The position numbers were made by a program, and so were the translations under genes. From positions 1,054,001 to 1,118,000 of the forward strand of contig NZ_BAABCJ010000001.1 in assembly GCF_039538765.1 (NCBI RefSeq): a stretch of 64,000 nucleotides of DNA, in the 5' to 3' direction. The DNA is from Zhihengliuella alba. GTDB taxonomy: Bacteria; Actinomycetota; Actinomycetes; Actinomycetales; Micrococcaceae. Shown here piece after piece: positions 1 through 15,331 of the stretch (position 1 is its first letter; the number at the start of each line of letters is the position of its first letter). The notes below the pieces were generated by a model. That model was not told the DNA's origin. It saw nothing but the letters and a program-made list of their open reading frames with translations, and searched no databases.

Positions 1-91
1 GTTCCGTCGTGGTGGTCTTACCGGCATCGATGTGGGCCATGATGCCGATGTTGCGGACCTTCTTGAGGTCGGTGAGCACATCCTGTGCCAC
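1..91 (-). CDS. fusA: Elongation factor G, N-terminal fragment (cut by window edge)
   Basis: Only the first 30 codons are in the window. The reading begins with GTG at 91, preceded by a GGGAG ribosome site at about 96-101. It reads into a VRNIGIMAHIDAGKTT segment, the G1/P-loop of translational GTPases and specifically of EF-G, the ribosome translocase. It follows rpsL and rpsG on the same strand, the standard str operon order, so fusA is the natural assignment. The rest of the gene lies left of base 1. Confidence 0.93.
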   Translation of the reverse strand, partial: MAQDVLTDLKKVRNIGIMAHIDAGKTTTTE

Positions 92-119
92 GTTGTCTCC
101 CTTTGTCTGTTGACCCGGG

Positions 120-163
120 GACGACGGCGGCCGGGGCACCTGGGTGCTTCGGCCGCCGTCGTC
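120..163 (-). other. Intercistronic hairpin between rpsG and fusA
   Basis: Bases 120-132 (GACGACGGCGGCC) pair perfectly with 151-163 across an 18-base loop. No T-tract follows on the minus strand and the operon continues into fusA. It is therefore more likely an mRNA-processing or stability element, or a partial terminator that sets the rpsG/fusA ratio, than a full stop. Function is inferred from position only. Confidence 0.5.
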
Positions 164-178
164 CACGCGACGTCATGC

Positions 179-649
179 TTACCAGCGGTAGTGAGCGAAG
201 GCCTTGTTGGACTCGGCCATCTTGTGGGTGTCCTCGCGGCGCTTCACAGCGGCACCGAGACCGTTCGAGGCATCGAGGATCTCGTTCATGAGACGCTCGA
301 TCATCGTCTTCTCGCGGCGGTCCTTGGAGTAGCCGACGAGCCAACGGAGGGCGAGGGCGGTGGCGCGGCCCGGCTTGACCTCGACCGGGACCTGGTAGGT
401 GGCGCCACCGACGCGGCGGGAGCGGACCTCGAGGGCCGGGCGGACGTTGTCCATGGCCTTCTTGAGGGTGACCACCGGGTCGTTGCCGGACTTGGCCTCG
501 GCACCGGCGAGGGCACCGTAGACGATGCGCTCGGCGGTCGACTTCTTGCCGTCGACGAGGACCTTGTTGATGAGCTGCGTGACCAGCGGCGACCCGTAGA
601 CCGGATCGGCGACGAGCGGGCGCTTGGGCGCCGGACCCTTACGAGGCAT
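179..649 (-). CDS. rpsG: 30S ribosomal protein S7
   Basis: The 156-residue protein begins MPRKGPAPKRP and is full length for S7, the primary 16S rRNA 3'-domain binder that nucleates the 30S head. Its ATG overlaps the rpsL stop by one base (TAATG at 647-651), so the two are translationally coupled. A GGAGAAG ribosome site lies just inside the end of rpsL. S7 is the classical autogenous repressor of the str operon in E. coli; no matching structure was identified here. Confidence 0.97.
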   Translation of the reverse strand: MPRKGPAPKRPLVADPVYGSPLVTQLINKVLVDGKKSTAERIVYGALAGAEAKSGNDPVVTLKKAMDNVRPALEVRSRRVGGATYQVPVEVKPGRATALALRWLVGYSKDRREKTMIERLMNEILDASNGLGAAVKRREDTHKMAESNKAFAHYRW

Positions 650-1023
650 TACTTCTTCTCCTTCTTGGCGCCGTAGCGGGAACGAGCCTGCTTACGGTTC
701 TTCACACCCTGGGTATCGAGAGCACCGCGGACGATCTTGTAGCGCACGCCAGGGAGGTCCTTCACACGGCCGCCGCGGACCAGCACGATGGAGTGCTCCT
801 GCAGGTTGTGGCCGACGCCCGGGATGTACGCCGTGACCTCGACGCCGCCGGAGAGGCGCACGCGGGCGACCTTGCGGAGCGCGGAGTTCGGCTTCTTCGG
901 GGTGGTCGTGTACACACGGGTGCACACGCCACGGCGCATGGGATCGCCCTTCAGGGCGGGGGCCTTGGTCTTGTTGACCTTCGGCGAGCGGCCCTTGCGG
1001 ACCAGCTGCTGAATAGTAGGCAC
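649..1023 (-). CDS. rpsL: 30S ribosomal protein S12
   Basis: The start is placed at the GTG at 1021-1023, which gives the family's usual 124 residues beginning VPTIQQLVRKGRSPK. An upstream extension is open but has no homology, and an AGGA site sits 6-8 bases before this GTG. S12 lines the decoding centre. The residues that confer streptomycin resistance when mutated, Lys43 (TTPKKPNS) and Lys88 (GRVKDLPG), are wild type, so the strain is predicted to lack target-based streptomycin resistance. It is the first gene of the rpsL-rpsG-fusA operon. Confidence 0.97.
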   Translation of the reverse strand: MPTIQQLVRKGRSPKVNKTKAPALKGDPMRRGVCTRVYTTTPKKPNSALRKVARVRLSGGVEVTAYIPGVGHNLQEHSIVLVRGGRVKDLPGVRYKIVRGALDTQGVKNRKQARSRYGAKKEKK

Positions 1024-1364
1024 TTTCGTGTCCTCCGGTTTCTGTGATCTGCCGCGCCGTGGGCCCAGGGAGCCGCCGGCACTGCGGTGTGGTCGTTTCA
1101 TCGCAACGCAACGGCAGCGGAATCGACCGTAGGCGTGCAAAAGTGTGGCATTCGTCGCGCAACTTCCCCGCGACCCGGACCGTGTCCCTTTGCCACACAC
1201 AAAACAATTGACATCAATCTACCACGATTCGGGCCCGTGCTCCGAATCGGAGCGTGTGAGCCCGGCGACGGCGAAGGGGCGGCACCGCCGCTGCGGTGCC
1301 GCCCCTCGTCGTGGATCGGCCGGATGACCTCTCCCCTAGGGGATCAGTCCCCTACTGCCTGTGA
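1024..1364 (-). promoter_or_regulatory. Spacer between rpoC and rpsL carrying the str operon leader
   Basis: This 341-base gap has no convincing gene. It contains the rpoC terminator hairpin (separate entry) and the str operon upstream region. On the minus strand TAGATT at 1221-1216 is the best -10-like hexamer, but it has no good -35 partner at 16-18 bases, so the promoter is not located with confidence. AT content rises locally around 1190-1225, as expected near a promoter. Confidence 0.4.
1275..1306 (-). terminator. Terminator hairpin after rpoC
   Basis: A 14-bp perfect stem (1275-1288 with 1293-1306) has a 4-base loop and lies about 60 bases past the rpoC stop. There is no T-tract, as is common for hairpin terminators in high-GC actinobacteria. 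Confidence 0.75.
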
Positions 1365-5255
<3,891 letters not shown>

Positions 5256-5337
5256 ATGGTCCCTATCTCTCTAATTCTCTGAAGTCTTGTCCAGCGGCGC
5301 GGGCCGCTGATGGGTTCGGGAAAAAGATCGGTACGAC

Positions 5338-5370
5338 GGCGGGTGCCCGGCGGTGCGCCGGGCCCCCGCC
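5338..5370 (-). other. Hairpin between rpoB and rpoC
   Basis: GCCCGGCG (5345-5352) pairs with CGCCGGGC (5356-5363) across a 3-base loop, and flanking GGCGGG/CCCGCC can extend the stem. It starts 7 bases past the rpoB stop. Because rpoC must be co-expressed, this is more likely a processing or stability element or a leaky terminator than a full stop. Confidence 0.45.
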
Positions 5371-5376
5371 CGTGTA

Positions 5377-8883
<3,507 letters not shown>

Positions 8884-9070
8884 GATGGATCCTTCCACAG
8901 ACCGTCAGGTTTCCGAGCGCCTCCCCCGCCCGTCCATGCCGCCGCCGTCAGTCGGGCACACCAGTCGTCGTACTGGGTGCTGCTGATCGGGTTGCCGGTC
9001 GACATCACGGGATTCTCGGACCCACCGCTATATGAAGGCCAGAACGCAGAGAGGGAAGACGCAAAGCTCC

Positions 9071-9099
9071 ATTCTACATACGGGCACCTAGCATGTCTA
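9071..9099 (-). promoter_or_regulatory. Probable rpoBC promoter
   Basis: Read on the minus strand, TAGACA (9099-9094) is followed by a 17-base spacer and TAGAAT (9076-9071), a good match to the housekeeping consensus. Transcription would start near 9064 and leave a ~180-base leader before rpoB. The surrounding gap (8884-9193) holds no other gene and is shared with the divergent thiolase. Confidence 0.65.
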
Positions 9100-9181
9100 G
9101 TGGAGGATTGACAAGCGGCACACGCGGGATTCCCGCCGATGCGGCCCTGACCAGCGGACTCCACTGTGTCATTGGTCACGC

Positions 9182-9193
9182 TAGAGTGGTTGC
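9182..9193 (+). promoter_or_regulatory. -10 element of the thiolase gene, leaderless arrangement
   Basis: TAGAGT (9182-9187) ends six bases before the ATG at 9194. This places the transcription start at or next to the start codon, and there is no ribosome site. A clear -35 is not visible. The same geometry recurs at many genes in this window. Confidence 0.5.
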
Positions 9194-10411
9194 ATGAGCA
9201 TTCGGGATATGGGGAGCAAGGACGCCGGCGCCGCCCGGGAGGCCGTGATCGTCGGCGGCGCGCGCACGCCGTTCGGCCGGTTCAACGGGGGCCTCGCGGC
9301 CCTGACCGCGGTGCAGCTCGGCGCCCGCGCGATCGCCGGGGCACTGGAGCGCTCGGGGGTCGGCGCGGACGCCGTCGACGCCGTCGTGATGGGCCAGGTG
9401 GTCCAGGCCGGCGCCGGCCAGAACCCGGCGCGGCAGGCGGCCGTCGCCGCCGGCATCGGCTGGGACGTCCCCACCGTCACCATCAACAAGGTCTGCCTCT
9501 CCGGGCTGGCCGCCGTCACCGACGCCGCCCGCCTGGTGCGCCTGGGCGAGGCGGACGTGGTCGTGGCCGGCGGCATGGAGTCCATGACGAACGGCCCGCA
9601 CGTGCTGCCCGGATCGCGCCGGGGCTGGACCTACGGGGACATCTCGGCGGTCGACTCCGTGGCCCACGACGGGCTGACGGACGCGTTCGACGGCGTCTCC
9701 ATGGGCGTGAGCACCGAGCGGCACAACAGCGGCCTCGGGATCGCCCGCGCCGATCAGGACGAGGTCGCCGCCGAGTCGCACCGACGCGCGGCGGCCGCCC
9801 AGGCCGAGGGCGTGTTCGAGCAGGAGATCGTGCCGGTGGAGATCCCCCGGCGCAAGGGCGAGCCCGTGGTGGTCTCCGCGGACGAGGGCGTCCGGCCGGA
9901 CACGACCCCGGAGACCCTCGCGGGGCTGCGCCCCGCCTTCGACCCCGACGGGACCATCACGGCCGGCAACTCCTCGCCGCTCTCGGACGGCGCGGCGGCC
10001 GTCGTCGTCGCGTCCCGGGCCTACGCCGAGGAGCACGGGCTGACCGTGCTGGCGGCGATCGGCGCCCCCGGGCAGGTGGCCGGCCCGGACAACTCGCTGC
10101 ACTCGCAGCCCTCCCGGGCGATCGAGCGGGCGCTGGCGACCGCCGGCTGGAGCATCGCCGACGTCGACTTCGTCGAGATCAACGAGGCCTTCGGCGCCGT
10201 GGCGTGCCAGTCGCTGCGGGACCTGGACTACCCGCTGGAGCGGACCAACATCCACGGCGGGGCGATCGCGCTGGGGCACCCGATCGGCGCCTCCGGTGCG
10301 CGCCTGGCGCTGCACGCGGCGCTGGAGCTCGCGCGCCGCGGATCCGGCCGGGCCGCGGTCAGCCTGTGCGGCGGAGGAGGGCAGGGCGAAGCCCTCCTGC
10401 TGCAGCGCTGA
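9194..10411 (+). CDS. Thiolase family protein (acetyl-CoA C-acetyltransferase)
   Basis: The 405-residue protein is full length for biosynthetic or degradative thiolases, which condense or cleave acyl-CoA via a cysteine thioester. The catalytic set is intact: Cys101 in NKVCLSG, His362 in ALGHPIGASG and Cys392 in SLCGGGGQG, plus NEAFGAVA. It stands alone between rpoB and rplL, divergent from rpoB, so its pathway (ketone body, beta-oxidation or acetoacetyl-CoA supply) cannot be told from context. Its last 53 bases overlap the 3' end of the convergent acyltransferase gene. Confidence 0.93.
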   Translation: MSIRDMGSKDAGAAREAVIVGGARTPFGRFNGGLAALTAVQLGARAIAGALERSGVGADAVDAVVMGQVVQAGAGQNPARQAAVAAGIGWDVPTVTINKVCLSGLAAVTDAARLVRLGEADVVVAGGMESMTNGPHVLPGSRRGWTYGDISAVDSVAHDGLTDAFDGVSMGVSTERHNSGLGIARADQDEVAAESHRRAAAAQAEGVFEQEIVPVEIPRRKGEPVVVSADEGVRPDTTPETLAGLRPAFDPDGTITAGNSSPLSDGAAAVVVASRAYAEEHGLTVLAAIGAPGQVAGPDNSLHSQPSRAIERALATAGWSIADVDFVEINEAFGAVACQSLRDLDYPLERTNIHGGAIALGHPIGASGARLALHAALELARRGSGRAAVSLCGGGGQGEALLLQR

Positions 10412-11474
10412 CGCGCTCCCCCGCCCAGTCCAGGCCGCGCGTGACCGCGTGGGAGAGCGGCTTGCCGTACGGCCGCTCGACCGCGCGGTGCACCGCGTAG
10501 GCCGCTACGAGGACCAGGGCGACGACGGCGGCGAGCGTCAGGGGGCGCGGGAGGACGGGGGCCAGGATCCCGATGAGCCACCAGCCCCACATCTGGTGCA
10601 GGAGGTAGACCGGGTAGGTCAGGGCGCCAGCAGTCGTGGCGCCGGGGACCTGCCAGTCGCGGGCCCGGGTGAGCGTCATGCCCGCGAGCAGGGCGAACAG
10701 GGCCACCACGATCGGCCAGTAGACCTCGGGGGCGATCGTGTAGCCGACCAGCGATTCGACCTCGCCGCTGATGCGCTTGCCCGTGAAGAAGGCGCTGAGG
10801 GCCACGTTGGTGCCCAGGACGATCCAGCGCAGCGGCGTGTGCCCGAAGCGGAAGATGAGGAAGAGCGCGATGCCACCGGCGAAGAGCGGTGCGTGCTGCT
10901 TCATGAGGACGGCGTCCAGCGCCCCGAGCCCGGCGGCGTCCGCGAGGATCCCCGCCACCGGCCAGAGGCCGGCGAACGCGAGCATGCGCCCGGGCGTGAG
11001 CCAGCCGAGGAGCATGAACAGCAGGATCCAGCCGTAGAAGCGCATCTCGGCCCAGAGGGTCCAGTAGACGCCGTCGATGTCCGGGACGTCGGCCGCGGAC
11101 TGGAACATCGTGAAGTTCACGGCCCAGTCGGCGTAGGTGAGCTTGTCGCCGGCGTCGGCCCAGATGAAGAAGACGAGGACCCCGGTGGCGAGGACGCCCA
11201 CCCAGTAGGCGGGGAAGAGCCGGCCGATGCGCGAACCGACGAACTGGCTGGGCCGCCGGCCGTAGCTGGAGAGCAGGATGACGAAGCCGCTGACGATGAA
11301 GAACAGCGGAACGCCGAGGTTGCCGAAGGTCGTGATCCGGCTGAGCAGCGGCCAGGCCTCGCTGGCGTTGTCCGGACCCCAGTTGCTGTGGTGCCATGCG
11401 GTGTAGTGGTAGAAGACCACCAGCAGCGCCGCCACGAGGCGCGTGACATCGAGGAGGGCCAGCCGAGATCTCAT
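10359..11474 (-). CDS. Membrane acyltransferase, acyltransferase_3 (OafA/YrhL-like) family
   Basis: The 371-residue polytopic protein has about ten hydrophobic segments. The family signature is clear: an N-terminal segment ending FYHYTAWHH with His23, then NLGVPLFFIVSGFVILL. Members O-acylate sugars or cell-envelope glycans using acyl-CoA. The substrate here is unknown and no glycan gene is adjacent. TATCGT ends 7 bases before the ATG, so the mRNA may be leaderless. A 12-bp palindrome GTCAACGTTGAC (11509-11520) sits just upstream. The 3' end overlaps the convergent thiolase gene by 53 bases. Confidence 0.85.
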   Translation of the reverse strand: MRSRLALLDVTRLVAALLVVFYHYTAWHHSNWGPDNASEAWPLLSRITTFGNLGVPLFFIVSGFVILLSSYGRRPSQFVGSRIGRLFPAYWVGVLATGVLVFFIWADAGDKLTYADWAVNFTMFQSAADVPDIDGVYWTLWAEMRFYGWILLFMLLGWLTPGRMLAFAGLWPVAGILADAAGLGALDAVLMKQHAPLFAGGIALFLIFRFGHTPLRWIVLGTNVALSAFFTGKRISGEVESLVGYTIAPEVYWPIVVALFALLAGMTLTRARDWQVPGATTAGALTYPVYLLHQMWGWWLIGILAPVLPRPLTLAAVVALVLVAAYAVHRAVERPYGKPLSHAVTRGLDWAGERVSAAAGGLRPALLRRTG

Positions 11475-11508
11475 ATTGGTAACGATACGAAGTCAGGCTT
11501 GGAGCCCG

Positions 11509-11520
11509 GTCAACGTTGAC
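11509..11520. promoter_or_regulatory. 12-bp perfect palindrome upstream of the acyltransferase gene
   Basis: GTCAACGTTGAC is a perfect dyad about 35 bases upstream of the acyltransferase start and contains TTGAC near the -35 position. It may be an operator, but no regulator is encoded nearby. Confidence 0.35.
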
Positions 11521-11556
11521 TGGGACGCCGGTGCGCGCCGGAGGGGCGGATTGGTA

Positions 11557-11602
11557 CGACGAAACCCCGTCCCCCGCTGCTGCGGGGAACGGGGTTTCGT
11601 CG
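11557..11602 (-). terminator. Terminator after rplJL
   Basis: CGACGAAACCCCGT (11557-11570) pairs over 14 bp with 11589-11602, and an inner CCCCGC/GCGGGG stem extends it. It lies ~40 bases past the rplL stop and ends the ribosomal transcript before the acyltransferase gene on the same strand. Confidence 0.85.
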
Positions 11603-11643
11603 GTGAGATCCGGTCGGGACCGGCCTCGAGAAGTCCGGGGGAC

Positions 11644-12021
11644 TTACTTGAGGGTGACCGTGGCGCCGGCGGCCTCGAGGGCCTCCTTGGCCTTCTCGGC
11701 GGTCTCCTTGTTGGCGCCCTCGAGGACGGCCTTCGGAGCGCCGTCGACGAGCTCCTTGGCTTCCTTCAGGCCCAGCGACGTGAGGCCACGGACCTCCTTG
11801 ATGACGCCGATCTTCTTGTCGCCGGCGGCCTCGAGGATGACGTCGAACTCGGTCTGCTCCTCGGCAGCGGCCTCGCCGCCACCGGCGGCCGGGCCGGCAA
11901 CGGCGACGGCAGCAGCGGTGACCTCGAAGGTCTCCTCGAAGGACTTCACGAACTCGGAGAGCTCGATGATGCTCATTTCCTTGAAAGCGTCGAGCAGCTC
12001 GTCAGTGGTAAGCTTCGCCAT
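11644..12021 (-). CDS. rplL: 50S ribosomal protein L7/L12
   Basis: The 125-residue protein has the N-terminal dimerisation helix (LTTDELLDAFKEM...ELSEFVKSFEE). This is followed by an Ala/Gly-rich flexible hinge (AAAVAVAGPAAGGGEAAAEE) and the conserved C-terminal domain (KIGVIKEVRGLTSLGLKEAK) that recruits translation factors. It is the second gene of the rplJ-rplL pair, and a strong hairpin follows. Confidence 0.98.
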   Translation of the reverse strand: MAKLTTDELLDAFKEMSIIELSEFVKSFEETFEVTAAAVAVAGPAAGGGEAAAEEQTEFDVILEAAGDKKIGVIKEVRGLTSLGLKEAKELVDGAPKAVLEGANKETAEKAKEALEAAGATVTLK

Positions 12022-12089
12022 GATTTTGGCGTCCTTTCCTTTGAGCGGCGCCCTGGAGGCGCCGCAAGTTTGCGGTGGGGTGAGAAGCC

Positions 12090-12650
12090 TCAGGCCTCTT
12101 CGGTGGCGGCGTCGGAAGCGGGCGCTTCCTCGGCCTCGGCGGCGGGAGCCTCAGCCGGGGCGCCACCTTCTTCTTCGAGCTTCGCGCGCAGCGCGTCGAT
12201 GATGCGGGCCGCGGCGGACGCCGGGGCCTGCAGGACACCGGCGACGCGGGCCAGCTGGTGCTCACGCGACTCGAGTGCGGCCAGGGCCTCGACCCCGCTC
12301 GCGTCGAGTGCCTTGCCCTCGAAGAAGCCGGTCTTCACGACCAGCTGCTTGTTGTCCTTGGCGAAGTCCGTGAGGCTCTTGGCAGCAGCCACGGCGTCGC
12401 CCTTGATGAAGGCGATGGCGGTCGGGCCGGAGAGCTGGTCATCGAACGCGTCGATGCCCGCTTCCTTGGCGGCGATGCTGGTCAGGGTGTTCTTGACGAC
12501 CGAGTACTTGGTCTCGGGACCAAGTGCACGGCGCAGATCCTTGAGCTTCGCCACCGAGAGCCCGCGGTATTCGGTCAGGACAGCGGCGTTCGACTCCTTG
12601 AAGTCGGCGGTGATCTCCTCAACAGCGGTGATCTTGCTCTGCGTTGCCAT
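12090..12650 (-). CDS. rplJ: 50S ribosomal protein L10
   Basis: The 186-residue protein is the stalk base that binds 23S rRNA and carries L7/L12 dimers. The N-terminal domain shows LTEYRGLSVAKLKDLRRAL. The C-terminal tail is rich in Ala and Glu, which is common in actinobacteria. The ATG at 12650 follows GGAAGGAGGGTT, a strong ribosome site. It is the first gene of the rplJL operon and probably controls its own leader. Confidence 0.97.
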   Translation of the reverse strand: MATQSKITAVEEITADFKESNAAVLTEYRGLSVAKLKDLRRALGPETKYSVVKNTLTSIAAKEAGIDAFDDQLSGPTAIAFIKGDAVAAAKSLTDFAKDNKQLVVKTGFFEGKALDASGVEALAALESREHQLARVAGVLQAPASAAARIIDALRAKLEEEGGAPAEAPAAEAEEAPASDAATEEA

Positions 12651-12909
12651 AACCCTCCTTCCGGGGATTGAGTCGGATGTCGATCAGTTCCGGAAGTCCC
12701 GCCCCTGGGGGCTCGGGCCCGGGAGGGCCGCACACAAAAAACGCCCCGTGCAGGCGCACAGGGCTTCGAGTACGACGACGTGGTCACCGTGGAGGAAGTG
12801 TGTCACCTGCGTGGGTCGTCCTCTACGAGGAACTTTCAGATGCCCGCCCCGGCTCATCCTCGCGGATTCGCCATGGGCACACACCGACCGACGGTCTTAG
12901 GTACAGACA
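12651..12909 (-). promoter_or_regulatory. rplJL leader with putative L10-responsive attenuator
   Basis: The predicted transcript start near 12903 leaves a ~250-base untranslated leader. Bases 12764-12743 form a 9-bp stem (GCCCTGTGC/GCACGGGGC, one G-U pair, loop of four) followed directly by six Ts (12741-12736), a classical intrinsic terminator ending ~86 bases before rplJ. Upstream, AGAGGACGACC and GTCGTCGTACT segments can pair into the kind of long interrupted stem that L10 binds. In Bacillus the rplJL leader is attenuated by L10 binding. The same logic is inferred here. Confidence 0.6.
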
Positions 12910-12938
12910 ACTATAGCGATGCGGCGTCCGCGCGCCAA
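12910..12938 (-). promoter_or_regulatory. Promoter of rplJL
   Basis: On the minus strand TTGGCG (12938-12933) is followed by exactly 17 bases and TATAGT (12915-12910). It lies between the rplKA terminator and the rplJ leader, so rplJL has its own promoter. Confidence 0.75.
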
Positions 12939-13028
12939 ATCGGCGGGCCGCACCCCGAGGCGGGCCCCGCGGCGAGCCGCGGGAGCGGATCCCGCCCACC
13001 CGCCCGGACCCGGACTGGCCCGGAGACG

Positions 13029-13064
13029 CGGAAGGCCCCGCTGCGCGAGCAGCGGGGCCTTCCG
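13029..13064 (-). terminator. Terminator after rplKA
   Basis: A 16-bp perfect stem (13029-13044 with 13049-13064) has a GCGA loop and starts 18 bases past the rplA stop. Confidence 0.88.
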
Positions 13065-13081
13065 GCGGCGGTCCGGGGACC

Positions 13082-13786
13082 TTAGGCCGTGACGACCTTG
13101 GTGACGTTCGGGTCGACCGGGATGCCCGGGCCGAAGGTCGTGGCGACGGTGGCCTTGCTGATGTAGCGACCCTTGGAAGCGGTCGGCTTCAGGCGGAGGA
13201 TCTCCTCCAGGGCTGCAGCGTAGTTCTCGGCGAGCTTCTCGACGTCGAAGGACGCCTTGCCGATGATGAAGTGCAGGTTGGAGTGCTTGTCGACGCGGAA
13301 GTCGATCTTGCCGCCCTTGATGTCCTCGACGGCCTTGGCGACGTTCATGGTCACCGTGCCCGTCTTCGGGTTCGGCATGAGGTTGCGTGGGCCGAGGATC
13401 TTGCCCAGGCGGCCCACCTTGCCCATGAGGTCCGGGGTGGCGACGGCGGCATCGAAGTCGGTCCAGCCGCCCTGGATCTTCTCGATGATGTCGTCCGAGC
13501 CGACGTAGTCGGCGCCGGCGGCGATAGCGGCCTCGGCCTTGTCTCCGGTGGCGATGACGACCACGCGGGCCGTCTTGCCGGTGCCGTGCGGCAGGTTGAC
13601 GGTGCCGCGGACCATCTGGTCGGCCTTGCGCGGGTCGACGCCCAGGCGGAAGGCGACCTCGACGGTCGGGTCGGCCTTGGAGACAGCGGTCTCCTTGGCG
13701 AGAGCCACGGCTTCGGCCGGCGAGTACAGCTTGCCGAAGTCGATCTTGGCTACAGCTGCCTCGTATGCTTTGCTGCGCTTTGCCAT
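13082..13786 (-). CDS. rplA: 50S ribosomal protein L1
   Basis: The 234-residue protein is normal length for L1, which binds 23S rRNA at the mobile stalk near the E site. Recognisable segments include VDPRKADQMVRGTVNLPHGTGK and GKVGRLGKILGPRNLMPNPK. The start ATG is preceded by AAGGAGAAAACGCAG. It is the second gene of rplK-rplA, with a ~150-base spacer from rplK. L1 usually represses translation of its own operon; a site was not mapped here. Confidence 0.97.
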   Translation of the reverse strand: MAKRSKAYEAAVAKIDFGKLYSPAEAVALAKETAVSKADPTVEVAFRLGVDPRKADQMVRGTVNLPHGTGKTARVVVIATGDKAEAAIAAGADYVGSDDIIEKIQGGWTDFDAAVATPDLMGKVGRLGKILGPRNLMPNPKTGTVTMNVAKAVEDIKGGKIDFRVDKHSNLHFIIGKASFDVEKLAENYAAALEEILRLKPTASKGRYISKATVATTFGPGIPVDPNVTKVVTA

Positions 13787-13936
13787 CTGCGTTTTCTCCT
13801 TATGCAGTCGTGGTCCAGTGGGTCGCGCTCGACCCTGCCACTTGCGGTGTCCGGCTCATTCGGCCGGCCCGCGTCTTCGATGTTGAGGTGTCCCGGGTGG
13901 GACTGCTCCGGACGAACCGGGGCGGGGTGGGGCTGG

Positions 13937-14368
13937 TCAGCCCTCGACGGTGATGCCCATGGAGCGGGCGGTGCCGGCGATGATCTTGGCGGCGGCCTGG
14001 ACGTCGTTGGCGTTCAGGTCCGTCATCTTCTGCTCTGCGATCTCCTCGCACTGCGCCTGGGTCAGCTTGGCGACCTTGACGGTGTGCGGGGTGGCGGAGC
14101 CCTTCTGGACGCCTGCAGCCTTCTTGATGAGCTCGGCGGCCGGCGGGGTCTTCGTGATGAAGGTGAAGGAACGGTCCTCGTAGACCGTGATCTCCACGGG
14201 GATCACGTTGCCGCGCTGGGATTCGGTCGCAGCGTTGTACGCCTTGCAGAACTCCATGATGTTGACACCGTGCTGACCAAGCGCGGGACCGATCGGCGGG
14301 GCCGGGTTGGCGGCGCCTGCCTGGATCTGCAGCTTGATGAGGCCGGTGACCTTCTTCTTGGGGGCCAT
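13937..14368 (-). CDS. rplK: 50S ribosomal protein L11
   Basis: The 143-residue protein has the N-terminal domain with [21 protein letters not shown], the thiostrepton-sensitive Pro-rich face, and the C-terminal rRNA-binding domain ending [11 protein letters not shown]11 sits in the GTPase-associated centre and senses uncharged tRNA with RelA. The start ATG follows AGGACCCGAC. It follows nusG on the same strand, separated by a hairpin. Confidence 0.98.
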
Positions 14369-14451
14369 GTCGGGTCCTTCTACTCTTTACGTTTCCCACG
14401 CAGCACAGGAGCGTGCTGGAGGGGGTTGATTGCCGTGGCGCGGCAACCGAA

Positions 14452-14488
14452 CGGCCCCATCCGGTCAAAGCGGTCCGGAATGGGGCCG
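14452..14488 (-). terminator. Hairpin between nusG and rplK
   Basis: CGGCCCCAT (14452-14460) plus CCGG pairs with CCGG-A-ATGGGGCCG (475-488 of the same block) around a ~10-base loop. It starts 25 bases past the nusG stop, so secE-nusG and rplKA may be separate transcripts. Confidence 0.65.
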
Positions 14489-14512
14489 AAGCCTGTTAAT
14501 ACTACGGGATCG

Positions 14513-15331
14513 CTACTGGATCTTGGTGACCTGGTCGAAGGACAGGGTCACCGGCGTCTCGCGCTCGAAGATCGAGACCAGGACCACGAGCTGCTTGGTG
14601 TCCAGCTTGATCTCGGAGATCGTGGCCGGCAGCGTCTCGAACGGGCCGTCGTTGACGGTGACCGACTCGCCGACCTCGAAGTCCACGGTGACCTCGGAGA
14701 TCGGGGCGCGGCCCGGCTTCGAGGAGCCCTCCCCGTCCTCCTCCGAGACGATCGTGTGCTCCAGCATCGAGAAGACCTCGTCCAGGCTCAGCGGCGTCGG
14801 ATCGTGGGCGTTGCCGACGAATCCGGTCACACCGGGAGTGTGGCGGACGACACCCCAGGACTCGTCCGTGAGCTCCATGCGCACGAGCACGTAGCCCGGG
14901 ATGCGCACGCGGCGGACGATCTTCTTGGTGGTGTTCTTGATCTCCATGACCTCTTCCATGGGGACCTGGATCTCGTAGATGAAATCCTCCATGTTGAGGG
15001 TCTGGATGCGGGTCTCCAGGTTGACCTTCACGCGGTTCTCGTAGCCCGCGTAGGAGTGGATGACGTACCAGTCGCCCGGCTGGCGGCGCAGCTTGGCCCG
15101 GAACTCCTCCTTGGGGTCGACCTCCGGCGCGGCGTCCGCGTCCTCGGTGGCCGACTCGGCGTCCGGGGCCTCGGCGTCCGCCTCGGCGGCGGGCGCGTCC
15201 TGCGCCGGCGCTGCGCCGTCGGAATCTGCGCCCTCGGAAACGGCAGCTTCGGCCGACGCCTCGGCGTCGGCCTCCGGTGCCAGGTCAACGTTCTCTTCGT
15301 TGCCCTGGGCTTCGAGTTCCTGATCGGACAC
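14513..15331 (-). CDS. nusG: Transcription termination/antitermination factor NusG
   Basis: NusG binds RNA polymerase across the clamp and links it to the ribosome or Rho. The conserved NGN domain begins at WYVIHSYAGYENRVKVNLETRI and the KOW domain contains VNDGPFETLPATISEI. A ~90-residue acidic, Ala/Glu/Asp-rich N-terminal extension precedes it, as is usual in actinobacteria. The start is placed at GTG 15331 (MSDQELEAQG...) because AGGAACCCC precedes it. An in-frame GTG at 15352 would add seven residues. It lies between secE and rplK. Confidence 0.95.
   Translation of the reverse strand: MSDQELEAQGNEENVDLAPEADAEASAEAAVSEGADSDGAAPAQDAPAAEADAEAPDAESATEDADAAPEVDPKEEFRAKLRRQPGDWYVIHSYAGYENRVKVNLETRIQTLNMEDFIYEIQVPMEEVMEIKNTTKKIVRRVRIPGYVLVRMELTDESWGVVRHTPGVTGFVGNAHDPTPLSLDEVFSMLEHTIVSEEDGEGSSKPGRAPISEVTVDFEVGESVTVNDGPFETLPATISEIKLDTKQLVVLVSIFERETPVTLSFDQVTKIQ

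Noticed and set aside
649..1200. 183-codon version of rpsL
   Set aside because: The first 59 codons have no S12 homology and no ribosome site. GTG 1023 gives the exact family length.
8884..8898. GTG 8898 as the rpoB start
   Set aside because: The AAGGA ribosome site overlaps that codon's neighbourhood and is correctly spaced for TTG 8883 instead.
9108..9113. TTGACA on the plus strand as the thiolase -35
   Set aside because: No -10 lies 16-18 bases downstream, and the likely -10 at 9182 is 68 bases away.
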